From Actinoallomurus sp963850195 (GTDB taxonomy: Bacteria; Actinomycetota; Actinomycetes; Streptosporangiales; Streptosporangiaceae): a stretch of DNA of 64,000 nt. Within the stretch, counting starts at the first letter, position 1. Every line of letters starts with the position of its first letter. A program made the translations under genes and the position numbers. Of the stretch, positions 34,373-42,645 are shown piece by piece. The notes beneath the pieces are model-generated. The model searched no databases. It saw only the letters and a list, made by a program, of their open reading frames with translations, and was not told the DNA's origin. The stretch spans positions 2,852,001-2,916,000 of the forward strand of contig CAWKKD010000005.1 of assembly GCA_963850195.1 (NCBI GenBank), written 5' to 3'.

Positions 34373-35557
34373 ATGCTGTCCGAGACCGCCCCCTCGCCGG
34401 TCCAGGTACGGGCCGCGGTCCGCGCCACGTACGTCGCCTTCATCGGGGCCGGATTCGCGTTCGCGAGCTGGGCCTCGCGCATCCCCCAGGTCCGCGACCG
34501 GCTGCACCTCCAGCCTTCCGAGCTCGGATTGGTGCTGCTCGCGCTCGCGGCCGGTTCGGTGATCTCGCTGCCGCTGTCGGGCCCGGTGCTCACGCGCCTG
34601 GGTTCCCGGCGCACCGTCGCGGCGATGGCGTTCCTCGCCTCGGCCGGGTTCGTCGTCGCCGCCCTCGGCTACCTGTCCGGTGTGCTGCCCGTCGTGGTCG
34701 GGCTGTTCATGTTCGGCTTCGGCAGCGGGGCATGGGACGTCGCCATGAACGTCCAGGGGGCCCGCGTCGAGCAGGGGCTGGGCCGCTCGATCATGTCCCG
34801 GTTCCACGCCGGATTCAGCCTGGGTACGGTCGCGGGCGCGCTCATCGGTGCCGCGATGGTCGCCCTGCGCGTACCGGTCACCGCGCATCTGATCGCGGTG
34901 GCCGTCCTCGTGGCGGTGACGGTGCCGGCCGCGGTCCGGCGGTTCGTACCCGACCACGATGGCGCCGCGGCCGACGACGCGGGTTCGAGCGGCTCCTGGG
35001 CGGGCTGGACCGAGCCTCGCACCCTGTTCATCGGCCTGTTCGTCCTCGCCTTCGCCTTCGCCGAGGGGACCGGCGGCGACTGGATCAACGTGGCCCTCAT
35101 CGACGGGTACCACGCGCCCGCCACGGTCGGCACCCTCGGGTTCGCGGTGTTCCTCGCCGCGATGACGACCGGCAGGTGGGTCGGCCCCGGACTCCTCGAC
35201 CGGTACGGCCGCGTCGCCGTGATCCGGGCCCTGTCCGTCCTGGCCGTCCTCGGCCTCGTCCTCTTCGTGTTCGGCCCGTCCACACCGGTCGCCTTCGCCG
35301 GGGCCCTCATGTGGGGCGGCGGCACGTCACTCGGGTTCCCGGTCGGGATGAGCGCCGGCGCCGACGACCCGGCCCACGCGGCGTCGCGCGTCAGCGTGAT
35401 CGCCTCGATCGGCTACTGCGCCTTTCTCGGTGGGCCGCCGCTCATCGGGTTCCTCGGCCAGCGCTTCACCGTCCTGCGCGCACTCACCGTGGTCGCCGCG
35501 CTCCTCGCCCTCGCCGCCCTCATCACCGGCAACGTCCGTAGGGTCACTGCCCCGTGA
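34373..35557 (+). CDS. MFS transporter (YbjJ/FucP-like)
   Basis: 394 residues from ATG 34373 (a GTG 3 nt earlier is equally possible). Twelve hydrophobic segments; AFIGAGFAFASWASRIPQVRDRLHLQPSELGLVLLALAAGSVISLPLSG at the N-terminus and FMFGFGSGAWDVAMNVQGARVEQGLGRSIMSRFHAGFSLGTVAGALIG are characteristic of the YbjJ-like branch. It would be a proton-driven transporter in the cytoplasmic membrane; substrate unknown. The 3' end overlaps the convergent small gene by 14 nt. Confidence 0.85.
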   Translation: MLSETAPSPVQVRAAVRATYVAFIGAGFAFASWASRIPQVRDRLHLQPSELGLVLLALAAGSVISLPLSGPVLTRLGSRRTVAAMAFLASAGFVVAALGYLSGVLPVVVGLFMFGFGSGAWDVAMNVQGARVEQGLGRSIMSRFHAGFSLGTVAGALIGAAMVALRVPVTAHLIAVAVLVAVTVPAAVRRFVPDHDGAAADDAGSSGSWAGWTEPRTLFIGLFVLAFAFAEGTGGDWINVALIDGYHAPATVGTLGFAVFLAAMTTGRWVGPGLLDRYGRVAVIRALSVLAVLGLVLFVFGPSTPVAFAGALMWGGGTSLGFPVGMSAGADDPAHAASRVSVIASIGYCAFLGGPPLIGFLGQRFTVLRALTVVAALLALAALITGNVRRVTAP

Positions 35558-35858
35558 ATGGCTCCCAGACCGCTCGCCCCCACCGGCCTGACGCCGGTAT
35601 GGAGACGTCGACGGGCAGCCCGAGTTTCTCGCGCCAGCCTCTGACGTAGTGCCAGACGTCGTCCTCGGGTGGCGGGTTCGTGGCGTAGATCCCGGCCAGG
35701 ACCATCGCGGTGAGCGCCTCGTCGCGGGTCAGGAGACGTCCTGGCATCGCCGAGAGCACCCACGCGCCCTCTCCGTCGGCCCCCGCGTCAGGGTGGAACT
35801 TCGCACTCACACCGGTGACCTCCGAGGTGATGCGTTCGCTGTTGACCCTGAGCGACAT
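35544..35858 (-). CDS. Small hypothetical protein
   Basis: 104 residues; not recognised. MSLRVNSERITSEVTGVSAKFHPDAG is followed by GAWVLSAMPGRLLTRDEALTAMVLAGIYATNPPPEDDVWHYVRGWREKLGL, a helical acidic region, and ends RWGRAVWEPFTGQ. The composition, codon bias and regular start make it a believable gene, and similar short cytoplasmic proteins occur in many actinomycetes without known role. It overlaps the end of the convergent MFS gene. Confidence 0.6.
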   Translation of the reverse strand: MSLRVNSERITSEVTGVSAKFHPDAGADGEGAWVLSAMPGRLLTRDEALTAMVLAGIYATNPPPEDDVWHYVRGWREKLGLPVDVSIPASGRWGRAVWEPFTGQ

Positions 35859-35933
35859 CGTGGAACCGTCCTCACCCGGTACGGAATTCTCGAGAGTACG
35901 CCGAGCCCGTACGGTGCGGCGTCACCGTTCCGG

Positions 35934-37601
35934 TCAACGGCGGCTGAAGATCGTGATCGAGTGACCGACCTCGTCGATCGACTCGCTGGTGTCGATCAGC
36001 GCCGCCAGCCGATCGTCGGCCTTGTCGATCCAGCTGTCGGAGATGACGAGCAGCCCGTGCACGTCGTCCGGGGGAACCCCGCGCGGGTCGGGGGCGTGGA
36101 TGCCGTAGTAGGACGGCACGCCGCTGCCCTTGTAGACGAGCCATACCGGCCGGCCGGGGTACCGCTGCCGTAGGCGGTCGGCGAGTCGCCCCAGGTCCTG
36201 ACCCCAGTCGACGTTCGAGTCGTGGAGGCGCAGGTACGTCTTTGACGGACCGCCGAAGGCCTCGTTGGAGTACGGCAGGTAGTAGGGGAAGGTCCGCAGC
36301 GAGCTGACCACGACGTACAGCAGCAGCGCGGTCGCCGCGACGGGCGTCCAGCGCCATCGGACGGCGACCAGGCCGGCCGCCGCGACCGCCAGGAACATCG
36401 ACACGAAGATCGCGTACCGGGTGCCGAAGTCGCGGGAGTCGTCCAGGACCGCGGCCAGCAGCACGGCCGCGGGGACCAGCACGTACGGCGCCGCGGGCCG
36501 CAGCCGGGGCAGCGTCGCCATCGCGACGGCGCCCGACAGCCACAGGGCGAGCATGCCGAGCGGCGTCTTCACGAGCAGCGCGGCCGGCAGGTAGTACCAG
36601 AGCGGGCCGACGTACTTGCGGCCGAACAGGAAGCCGCCGTATTTCACGTGCTCGAAGCCGAACTGGATGCGCATCCCGTCGCGGTACGGCCGCGGGAGCG
36701 GCAGCCGGTCGGCGACGAACCCGCGCAGCCCGTGGACGACCGGGACGTTCGCGGGCGCCGCCCAGCGCAGCCGCGGGTCGACGGCGAGGTAAGTGGCCCA
36801 CACCACACCGATCGCGACCAGCGCCACACCGGCGGCCGCGAGGGCGGCGGACCACATCGTCCCGCGCCTGGACCAGGCGGACCGGGCGGACCAGAACGCG
36901 AGCGCCAGCAGCACCGGAACCGCCGGCAGCGCGCTCATCTTCGTCGCCTCCGCCGCGCCGAGCGCCACCCCTGCGAGCGGGAGGTAGAGGTACGGTCGCC
37001 GCCGCGCCCGCCACAGCAGCCAGGCCGACGTCAGAACGAAACCCGCCGCGGGCACGTCGAGGGTGGCCAGCGACCCGTGCGCGATGAGGTCGGGCGAGAA
37101 CGCGTACAGGGTGAGCGCGACCAGCCCGCCCGCCGAGCCGACGAGGTCACGGGCGAACGCGAAGACGACCAGGCCGAACAGCAGGGTCAACGCGATCATC
37201 GGCAGCCGCGCCGCCGGCATCAGCCGCCGGGCGTCGTTGCCCGACTCGTACAGCAGCCGCTGCCCGAGCTCCTCCTGCGGCCCGGCGAAGGCGGGGTCGA
37301 GGCGCGCGTGCGTGAACGCCAGGCCGGACGCGATGATCAGCTTGCCCAGCGGCGGGTGCTCGGGGTTGTAGCGCAGGCTGTGCTGCCGGACGTAGACCAC
37401 CGCCGTGCCCACGTACACCGGCTCGTCGATGGTCGGGGTCTGCGCCACGGCCGTCGTGACCATCGCGACCGCCATCTCGGCGAGCAGCGCGACCACGACG
37501 AGGGCGAAGAGCCATCGCCGGTGCGCCGCGAGCCGGCCCGGCGGAGTCCCGGTGCGGACCGGGGTGGTGGCCCGGCCGGGCAGGGCGGGCGGCGACGTCA
37601 T
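35934..37601 (-). CDS. GT39-family (PMT/ArnT-like) polytopic glycosyltransferase
   Basis: 555 residues from ATG 37601 (GGAAGGTGGGGAAC upstream). About 10-12 membrane helices. The first outer loop has the family acid motif TPTIDEPVYVG near residue 55, then PEHPPLGKLI, and the DVPAAGFVLTSAWLLWRARRR segment. The C-terminal soluble stretch (DSNVDWGQDLGRLADRLRQRYPGRPVWLVYKGSGVPSYYGIHAP) is typical of the actinobacterial ArnT-like group. Such enzymes transfer a sugar from polyprenyl-phosphate to protein, lipid or wall glycan on the outer face of the membrane. The acceptor is unknown. A large inverted repeat lies 126 bp upstream, between this gene and the divergent lysozyme gene. Confidence 0.82.
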   Translation of the reverse strand: MTSPPALPGRATTPVRTGTPPGRLAAHRRWLFALVVVALLAEMAVAMVTTAVAQTPTIDEPVYVGTAVVYVRQHSLRYNPEHPPLGKLIIASGLAFTHARLDPAFAGPQEELGQRLLYESGNDARRLMPAARLPMIALTLLFGLVVFAFARDLVGSAGGLVALTLYAFSPDLIAHGSLATLDVPAAGFVLTSAWLLWRARRRPYLYLPLAGVALGAAEATKMSALPAVPVLLALAFWSARSAWSRRGTMWSAALAAAGVALVAIGVVWATYLAVDPRLRWAAPANVPVVHGLRGFVADRLPLPRPYRDGMRIQFGFEHVKYGGFLFGRKYVGPLWYYLPAALLVKTPLGMLALWLSGAVAMATLPRLRPAAPYVLVPAAVLLAAVLDDSRDFGTRYAIFVSMFLAVAAAGLVAVRWRWTPVAATALLLYVVVSSLRTFPYYLPYSNEAFGGPSKTYLRLHDSNVDWGQDLGRLADRLRQRYPGRPVWLVYKGSGVPSYYGIHAPDPRGVPPDDVHGLLVISDSWIDKADDRLAALIDTSESIDEVGHSITIFSRR

Positions 37602-37726
37602 GTTCCCCACCTTCCCACCACGCACCCGTCCCGGCGCAGGGCTAGGGATACGCCCGAAGGCTGCCGGATCTGGCCAGTTTCTGGCGGGTTCGCCCCGTCT
37701 CCAGCCCCCGACGACCTGGAACGGGC

Positions 37727-37769
37727 GGGATACCTGCTAACGCGAGCGTGATCCGTTAGCAGGTATCCC
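37727..37769. promoter_or_regulatory. Perfect 16-bp inverted repeat in a divergent promoter region
   Basis: GGGATACCTGCTAACG at 37727-37742 is the exact complement of CGTTAGCAGGTATCCC at 37754-37769, with an 11-nt spacer. It lies between divergent genes (GT39 start 37601, GH25 start 37930), where a terminator is not expected. It could be a regulator-binding site, an RNA hairpin in the GT39 leader, or a small mobile remnant. Confidence 0.6.
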
Positions 37770-37929
37770 CTCTTTCCTGGGAGCCTGCCTACTGGCGAGT
37801 ATCGGCAGGTTGGAATTGGAAGCCCGCCGCCCCGCTGACCACCACGACGCTCCCTGTCGCGAACGATGCGCGAGCGTCTCAGTGGGAGTTCATGGCCCCG
37901 TTTGAGACCCCCCTATCGGCAGGATCCAC

Positions 37930-38769
37930 ATGGCATTTTTCAAGCACGTTCTCCAGCCGCCCCGCTACAAGGCCCTCTACGCCGCCGCACTGGTCGGTGG
38001 CGTCATGGCCCTGAGTGCCCAGCCCGCGAACGCCGCTGCCAACCCCGTGACCCATCCCGAACGGGACTGGCTCGGATCGCAGATCGCCAAGCATGAGCCC
38101 ATGGCACGCGACGGCAAGGTCGTCATCAAGCCCAACGTGACCCAGACGCCCGGACTGGATGTCAGCGCCTGGGAAGGCACCATTGACTGGCCCACCGTTG
38201 CCGCCAACGGGGCCAAGTTCGCCTACGTCAAGGCGACGGAGTCCACGAGCTATGCCAGCCCGACCTTCTGGGACCAGTACGGAGGCGCGTACTACGCCGG
38301 CATCATCCACGGCGCGTACCACTTCGCCATTCCGAGTGCCTCCTCCGGTGCTGCCCAGGCCGACTACTTCCTCGCCCACGGCGGCGGTTGGTCCGCGGAC
38401 GGCATGACGTTCCCCGGCATGCTGGACATGGAGTGGAACCCGTACAGCGGCGGCGACTGCTACGGGCTTTCCCAGAGCGCCATGGTCGCCTGGGTCGTCT
38501 CGTTCGTCACCGAGTACCACACCAAGAAGGGCCGCTGGCCGGTCATCTACACCGGGAAGACCTGGTGGAACCTGTGCACCGGCACCCTGGGCGACTTCTC
38601 GGGGTACGACCCGCTGTTCGTGGCCAACTACAACGGCGCGCCCGGCGTCCTGCCCTACGCCTGGACGTCCCAGACCATCTGGCAGTGGGCCGACTCCGGC
38701 ACGTTCCCCGGTGACCAGGATCTGTTCAACGGCGACCAGTCGGCCGTGCAGGCCCTCGCCAACGGCTGA
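37930..38769 (+). CDS. Secreted GH25 lysozyme (first paralogue)
   Basis: 279 residues from ATG 37930. Residues 1-36 form a signal peptide (ALYAAALVGGVMALSAQPANAA). A short linker with HPERDWLGS precedes the GH25 barrel: GLDVSAWEGTIDW (Asp77), FAYVKATESTSY, GAYHFAIPS, LDMEWN with catalytic Asp166/Glu168, IYTGKTWW and IWQWADSGTFPGDQDLF. All catalytic acids are present. It would cut the MurNAc-GlcNAc bond of peptidoglycan outside the cell. It is about as similar to the second GH25 protein at 48 kb as expected for an ancient duplication: the order of motifs and even HPERD are shared. Confidence 0.94.
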   Translation: MAFFKHVLQPPRYKALYAAALVGGVMALSAQPANAAANPVTHPERDWLGSQIAKHEPMARDGKVVIKPNVTQTPGLDVSAWEGTIDWPTVAANGAKFAYVKATESTSYASPTFWDQYGGAYYAGIIHGAYHFAIPSASSGAAQADYFLAHGGGWSADGMTFPGMLDMEWNPYSGGDCYGLSQSAMVAWVVSFVTEYHTKKGRWPVIYTGKTWWNLCTGTLGDFSGYDPLFVANYNGAPGVLPYAWTSQTIWQWADSGTFPGDQDLFNGDQSAVQALANG

Positions 38770-38788
38770 CCCGACGGAGAACACAGGC

Positions 38789-38819
38789 GGTGCCGCCGGC
38801 GATGAACGCCGGCGGCACC
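38789..38819. terminator. Perfect 13-bp stem terminator after the lysozyme gene
   Basis: GGTGCCGCCGGCG at 38789-38801 pairs exactly with CGCCGGCGGCACC at 38807-38819 (loop ATGAA). It lies between convergent genes. Confidence 0.85.
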
Positions 38820-38838
38820 GTTCGTCGTTGTAGCGAGC

Positions 38839-39138
38839 TCAGCAGTTGGTGTGGGAGCGGAGGATCCAGCCCTCACGGTCGGGGTGCTCGGCACCGTGAC
38901 CGGCGATCCACTCGCGCTCCTGGTCGTCGTCCGTGCCCGTGCCGCTCGCGCGGAAGCCGCGGCCGCCGCTCAGGGTGAACAGGTAGTCCGTGCCGCCGCC
39001 CGCGCCGAGGTCGGCGTAGAAGGGCGCGTTCTCCGTCGTCTGGCACAGGTAGCCGTCCTCGGCCGAGGCCGGGCCGGCGGTGAGGACGCCGACGGACACC
39101 GCGAATGCGGCGGCGATGGTGAACAGCTTCTTGTTCAA
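38839..39138 (-). CDS. Small secreted protein, unknown
   Basis: 99 residues from TTG 39138, which has GAGAAGGACC 8 nt upstream; the frame upstream of this is not supported. Residues 1-28 form a signal peptide (LFTIAAAFAVSVGVLTAGPASAE). The mature ~70-residue protein begins DGYLCQTTENAPFYADLGAGG, has Trp and Cys at the end (WILRSHTNC), and could form one disulfide between the two Cys. It is reminiscent of small SH3-like domain secreted proteins of actinomycetes but no family is certain. It faces the GH25 gene tail-to-tail. Confidence 0.65.
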   Translation of the reverse strand: MNKKLFTIAAAFAVSVGVLTAGPASAEDGYLCQTTENAPFYADLGAGGGTDYLFTLSGGRGFRASGTGTDDDQEREWIAGHGAEHPDREGWILRSHTNC

Positions 39139-39242
39139 AGTCCGGTCCTTCTCGTCATGGAAGAGTGCCCCCGAGTGCTGGCTCGGCAATGCTACGAATC
39201 GGCATGCCCCGGTGCGGCGAGAAATGGGTGGGAACGGCTCCC

Positions 39243-39285
39243 CAAAAATGCCGCAGGCCCCCTCCCGTACCCGGGAAGGGGCCTG
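39243..39285 (-). terminator. Intrinsic terminator of the RHH-DUF4097-ABC operon
   Basis: On the minus strand CAGGCCCCTTCCCG (39285-39272) pairs with CGGGAGGGGGCCTG (39267-39254), followed by CGGCATTTTT. It lies just after the permease stop. Confidence 0.85.
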
Positions 39286-39288
39286 GAA

Positions 39289-40071
39289 TCAGCTCGAGGG
39301 ATCGCGGTTGAACAGCCTCTTCGCGGCGACGTAGCTGCCGACGGTGAGGACGGCGCACCAGGCGACGGCGATCGGGCCGCTGTGGCCGATCGGGGTGCCC
39401 ATCAGCAACCCGCGGAGGGTCTCGGTGATGGGGGTGAAGGGCTGGTACTCGGCGAACCACCGCAGCCCGGTCGGCATCGAGTCCGTCGGCACGAACCCGC
39501 TGCCGATGAACGGCAGGAGCGTCAGGGGAAGCGGCAGGTTGCTCGCCGTCTCCGGCGTCTTGGTCACCAGGCCGCACACCACCGCCAGCCAGGTGAGGGA
39601 CACGGTCAGCATCGCGAGGACGCCGATCGCCTCGACCCATTCCACCGGGCCGGCGTGGGGCCGGAATCCCATCAGCAGCGCGACGCCGATGACGACCCCC
39701 ATGGCGAGCATGGTCTGGATCACGCTGCCGACGACGTGGCCGGTCAGCACCGAGGCGCGGAAGATCGCCATTGTGCGGAAGCGGGCGACGATGCCCTCCG
39801 TCATGTCGACACAGACGGACACCGACGTCGAGAGCGAGCCGGAGGCCGCGGTCATCAGGATGATCCCGGGGGCGACGTAGTCGATGTAGGAGCCGCCGCC
39901 ACCGCCGATTCCCGCACTGAGCGTGCCGCCGAAGACGTACACGAACAGGAGCATGAAGATGATCGGCATGCCGACCACGGAGAGGGTCAGGGAGGGGTAG
40001 CGCAGCGCGTGCCGCAGGTTGCGCCGCAGCATGGTCGCCGAGTCGGTCATGGCGTAGGAGAGGCCGCTCAT
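39289..40071 (-). CDS. ABC-2-type transporter permease (DrrB-like)
   Basis: 260 residues from ATG 40071, overlapping the ATPase stop by 4 nt. Six membrane helices; RNLRHALRYPSLTLSVVGMPIIFMLLFVYVFGGTL at the N-terminus, TEGIVARFRTMAIFRASVLTGHVVGSVIQTMLA in the middle and FAEYQPFTPITETLRGLLMGTPIG near the end match the DrrB/daunorubicin-type ABC-2 permeases. With the ATPase upstream it forms a drug or lipid exporter in the cytoplasmic membrane. It is the last gene of the operon that starts at 42568. Confidence 0.9.
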   Translation of the reverse strand: MSGLSYAMTDSATMLRRNLRHALRYPSLTLSVVGMPIIFMLLFVYVFGGTLSAGIGGGGGSYIDYVAPGIILMTAASGSLSTSVSVCVDMTEGIVARFRTMAIFRASVLTGHVVGSVIQTMLAMGVVIGVALLMGFRPHAGPVEWVEAIGVLAMLTVSLTWLAVVCGLVTKTPETASNLPLPLTLLPFIGSGFVPTDSMPTGLRWFAEYQPFTPITETLRGLLMGTPIGHSGPIAVAWCAVLTVGSYVAAKRLFNRDPSS

Positions 40072-41003
40072 CGCGAGGTCTCGCTTTCGGTACGGCCGGT
40101 GAGGGCCAGGAAGACGTCGTCGAGGTCGGGGGTGTGGACCGACAGGTCGCCGATCACCGAGTCGTCGAGCCGGGCGAGGAGCGCGCGCAGTGACCCGACG
40201 CTGCCGTCGCTGGGGACCTGAAGCGTGAGCTCGGCGTCGTCGCGTGACACCTCGCCGAGCGCGCGGGCCGCCGATTCGAGGGCGGTCGCCTCGGTGAACC
40301 GGAGACGTACGTGCCCGCCTGGGATCAGGCGCTTGAGCTCGTCGGCGGTACCCTCGGCGACCAGCCGCCCGCGGTCGAGGACCGCGATCCGGTCGGCGAG
40401 GTGGTCCGCCTCGTCCAGGTACTGCGTGGTCAGGAAGACCGTGACGCCGCCAGCGGCGAGGTTGCGGATGATCTCCCAGGTGGTGCGCCGGCTGCGCGGG
40501 TCGAGGCCGGTGGTGGGCTCGTCGAGGAAGATGATGCGCGGATCGCCGACGAGGCCCATCGCGATGTCGAGCCGGCGCCGCATGCCGCCGGAGTAGGTCA
40601 CGGCCATCTTCCCGGCCGCGTCGACCAGGTCGAACCTCTCGAGCAGGTCGCTCGCGCGCCGCCGTCCCTCGCGCCGGCCGAGGTGGTACAGGTCGGCCAT
40701 CAGGATCAGGTTCTCCTCGCCGGTGAGGAGGTTGTCGACGGCCGCGAACTGGCCGGTGACGCCGATCGCGGAGCGCACCGCGTCGGGCTCGCGCACCGGG
40801 TCGTGGCCCGCGACCCGTACGTCTCCGGCGTCGGCGGTGATGTAGGTGGACAGGATCCGCACGATCGTGGTCTTGCCGGCGCCGTTCGGGCCGAGCAGGG
40901 AGAAGATCGTGCCCTCGGCGACGTCGAGGTCGACGCCGTCGAGCACGACCTGGTCGCCGAAGGACTTGCGCAGGCCGGTCGCGGTGATCGCTGATCGGGT
41001 CAT
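40068..41003 (-). CDS. ABC transporter ATP-binding protein (DrrA-like)
   Basis: 311 residues from ATG 41003, overlapping the DUF4097 stop by 4 nt (ATGA). Walker A GPNGAGKTT (about 36-44), Q-loop TGQFAAVD, signature YSGGMRRRLDIAM, Walker B IIFLDEPTTGLD, switch His TTQYLDEADHL. The C-terminal ~80 residues form the regulatory extension seen in DrrA-type exporters. It powers the adjacent permease. The tight overlaps on both sides show one translation-coupled operon. Confidence 0.92.
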   Translation of the reverse strand: MTRSAITATGLRKSFGDQVVLDGVDLDVAEGTIFSLLGPNGAGKTTIVRILSTYITADAGDVRVAGHDPVREPDAVRSAIGVTGQFAAVDNLLTGEENLILMADLYHLGRREGRRRASDLLERFDLVDAAGKMAVTYSGGMRRRLDIAMGLVGDPRIIFLDEPTTGLDPRSRRTTWEIIRNLAAGGVTVFLTTQYLDEADHLADRIAVLDRGRLVAEGTADELKRLIPGGHVRLRFTEATALESAARALGEVSRDDAELTLQVPSDGSVGSLRALLARLDDSVIGDLSVHTPDLDDVFLALTGRTESETSR

Positions 41004-41860
41004 GACATCTCCAGTGCGGAAGAGCGGCGGATGACGATGTCGCCGAAGCCGGTACGGCCGCGGACCTCGACGGTCTCGTCGGAGGACGCGGGGCCGGCGG
41101 AGGTCTCCAGCGAGCTGTGCACGTTGCCGAACCCCGACGAGACGTCGAGCCACGCCGCAGTGCCCTCACGTACGCCGAGCTCGAGCTCGCCGTAGGAGGT
41201 CAGCAGCACGACCGAGCCGCGCACCACCTCGCCGACCCGCACGCTGCCGTACGCGGTCTTGGCGGTGACGCTCGCGAGGGCACGGTCGATGGCGAGGTCG
41301 CCGTACGCGGTGTTGAGCCGCAGATCGCCGGTCACCTCGCCGAGCGTGACGTTGCCATTGGAGGTCTTGACGACCGCCGTACCGTCGATCCGGCCGATCC
41401 GGATGTCGCCGTTGGCGGTGGTCACCTCGGTGTGCCCGGTCGACCGGGCCACCGAGATGGCGCCGGTGCCGGAGCTGAGCCACAACCGGCCGGTGTCGTC
41501 GAGCCGGATGGTGCCGAGGGCGGTACGGACGCTGGTCTCGCCGAGGCGTCCCTCCCCGCGGAAGTCCGCCGCCAGGGTGGCGTCGATGCTGGAGTCCTCG
41601 GGCAGGCCGATCATCACGTCGACCGAGCCGCTGCGCCGGAACAGCGAGCGTGCCCATTCCTTCGGGGCCTTCACCGTCAGACGGCCGTCCGCGTAGTCGA
41701 CGGTGATCTTCTCGGCGACCTGGACGTCGGCGTCTTCGGTCGGGTCCGTCGGGCGTACCTCGACGACCGTGTCGGCGCGGTCGCTCGCGTGGACCCAGAC
41801 GTTGCCGAGGGTGATCTCGATGGCGGCGGATATCGGCTCGGGAGTGTCGAAGGTCGTCAT
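41000..41860 (-). CDS. DUF4097-family beta-strand-repeat protein
   Basis: 286 residues from ATG 41860, with AGGAGGGGACC upstream. Apart from a short N-terminus there is a long series of short beta strands that repeat about every 20 residues (TALGTIRLDDTGRLWL, SGTGAISVARSTGHTEV, TANGDIRIGRIDGTAVV, TSNGNVTLGEVTGDLRL, TAYGDLAIDRALASVTA, TAYGSVRVGEVV, TSYGELELGVREGTAWL), a right-handed beta-solenoid as in DUF4097 (adhesin-like) proteins. No signal peptide is evident, so it is probably cytoplasmic or membrane-peripheral. It is co-operonic with a drug-type ABC exporter and a RHH protein; its role there is unknown. Confidence 0.85.
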   Translation of the reverse strand: MTTFDTPEPISAAIEITLGNVWVHASDRADTVVEVRPTDPTEDADVQVAEKITVDYADGRLTVKAPKEWARSLFRRSGSVDVMIGLPEDSSIDATLAADFRGEGRLGETSVRTALGTIRLDDTGRLWLSSGTGAISVARSTGHTEVTTANGDIRIGRIDGTAVVKTSNGNVTLGEVTGDLRLNTAYGDLAIDRALASVTAKTAYGSVRVGEVVRGSVVLLTSYGELELGVREGTAAWLDVSSGFGNVHSSLETSAGPASSDETVEVRGRTGFGDIVIRRSSALEMS

Positions 41861-42070
41861 GCCGGTCCCCTCCTGGCGGTTTCGGTGAGTGAGCGAGGCG
41901 AGCACGGCTGGGCCGTGTCCGGTGGGTCTTGGCCGTCGCGAGCGGTGTCCAGGTGGATGCACCGCAAGGCGGAGGAGGGAGTCAGCCTGGTGTCGGCTGG
42001 CGACCGACGACAACGCGGCGGGGCGCCGCCTGGGCGCCGCGCAGCAGGCTGAAGATTCACCGGACACGAC

Positions 42071-42568
42071 CTAACGCACCCAGCCGGTGTAGCGACCCGA
42101 GCCGGTCGCCGAGCCGCGGCTGACCGGTTCGAGCGCGGCGGACACGGCGCGGACCAGCCAGGCGTTGACGGAGAGCCCGGCGCGGGCGGCGGCATCGTCG
42201 ATGCGCGGCTTGAGGTGTTCCGGGATGCGGAGGGTGACGCGCGACGTGCCGCCCTCGTCGGTCTCCGGCGGAGCGGGCGGCGGTGGCGCGGTTTCGGCGC
42301 GGCTGCTCTCGGCGGGCCGGTCCGTCGGCGGTGGCGTCACGACGAAGTCGGGGTTGCGTCCGCGCAGGCGCACCTCGACGGATCCCGGCGCGAGGTCGCG
42401 GGTGATCTCGTCCGCGGCGGCGGACAGCGCTTCCAGGAGAGCCAGCCGGGCGGCCGACTCGAGGGGGCCGGTCAGCCGCTCCGCGAGTACGCGGGCGTCC
42501 TCTCCACCGGCCGCTGCCGCGACGGCGAGCTCGCGGCGCAGGTTGTCGACATATGACTCGAGATCCAT
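42071..42568 (-). CDS. RHH/HicB-like DNA-binding protein, probable autoregulator of the DUF4097-ABC operon
   Basis: 165 residues. The N-terminal helical half (LESYVDNLRRELAVAAAAGG...AADEITRDL) precedes a Pro-rich linker (TAPPPPAPPETDEGG) and a C-terminal ribbon-helix-helix domain: SRVTLRIPEHLKPRIDDAAARAGLSVNAWLVRAVSAALEPV. RHH proteins bind tandem DNA sites as dimers. The start codon is embedded in a TGACGTCA repeat array, and no Shine-Dalgarno fits upstream, so the mRNA is probably leaderless. The operon continues to DUF4097 (210-bp gap), ABC ATPase and permease. No toxin gene is adjacent, so HicB antitoxin activity is unlikely. Confidence 0.8.
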   Translation of the reverse strand: MDLESYVDNLRRELAVAAAAGGEDARVLAERLTGPLESAARLALLEALSAAADEITRDLAPGSVEVRLRGRNPDFVVTPPPTDRPAESSRAETAPPPPAPPETDEGGTSRVTLRIPEHLKPRIDDAAARAGLSVNAWLVRAVSAALEPVSRGSATGSGRYTGWVR

Positions 42569-42620
42569 GACGTCACTATGACGTCACTACGGCGTCAATG
42601 CAAGCGCCAATCTGACGTCA
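42568..42620. promoter_or_regulatory. Tandem TGACGTCA operator array at the RHH start codon
   Basis: Perfect TGACGTCA palindromes lie at 42568, 42579 and 42613, with a degenerate copy at about 42590 (CGGCGTCA), giving exact 11-bp phasing for the first three. The first copy overlaps the ATG of the RHH gene. This phasing, one helical turn, is what RHH-type repressors need for cooperative binding. Confidence 0.75.
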
Positions 42621-42645
42621 TCGGTGAAATAGCAGCTCATGGGCG

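Noticed and set aside
39289..41169. A 626-residue permease fusion
   Set aside because: The N-terminal half is out of frame to the ABC ATPase; the permease start at 40071 with ATGA overlap is correct.
42071..42568. HicA/HicB-type toxin-antitoxin pair
   Set aside because: Only an RHH protein is present, with a Pro-rich linker, and no HicA-like or other toxin gene is adjacent.
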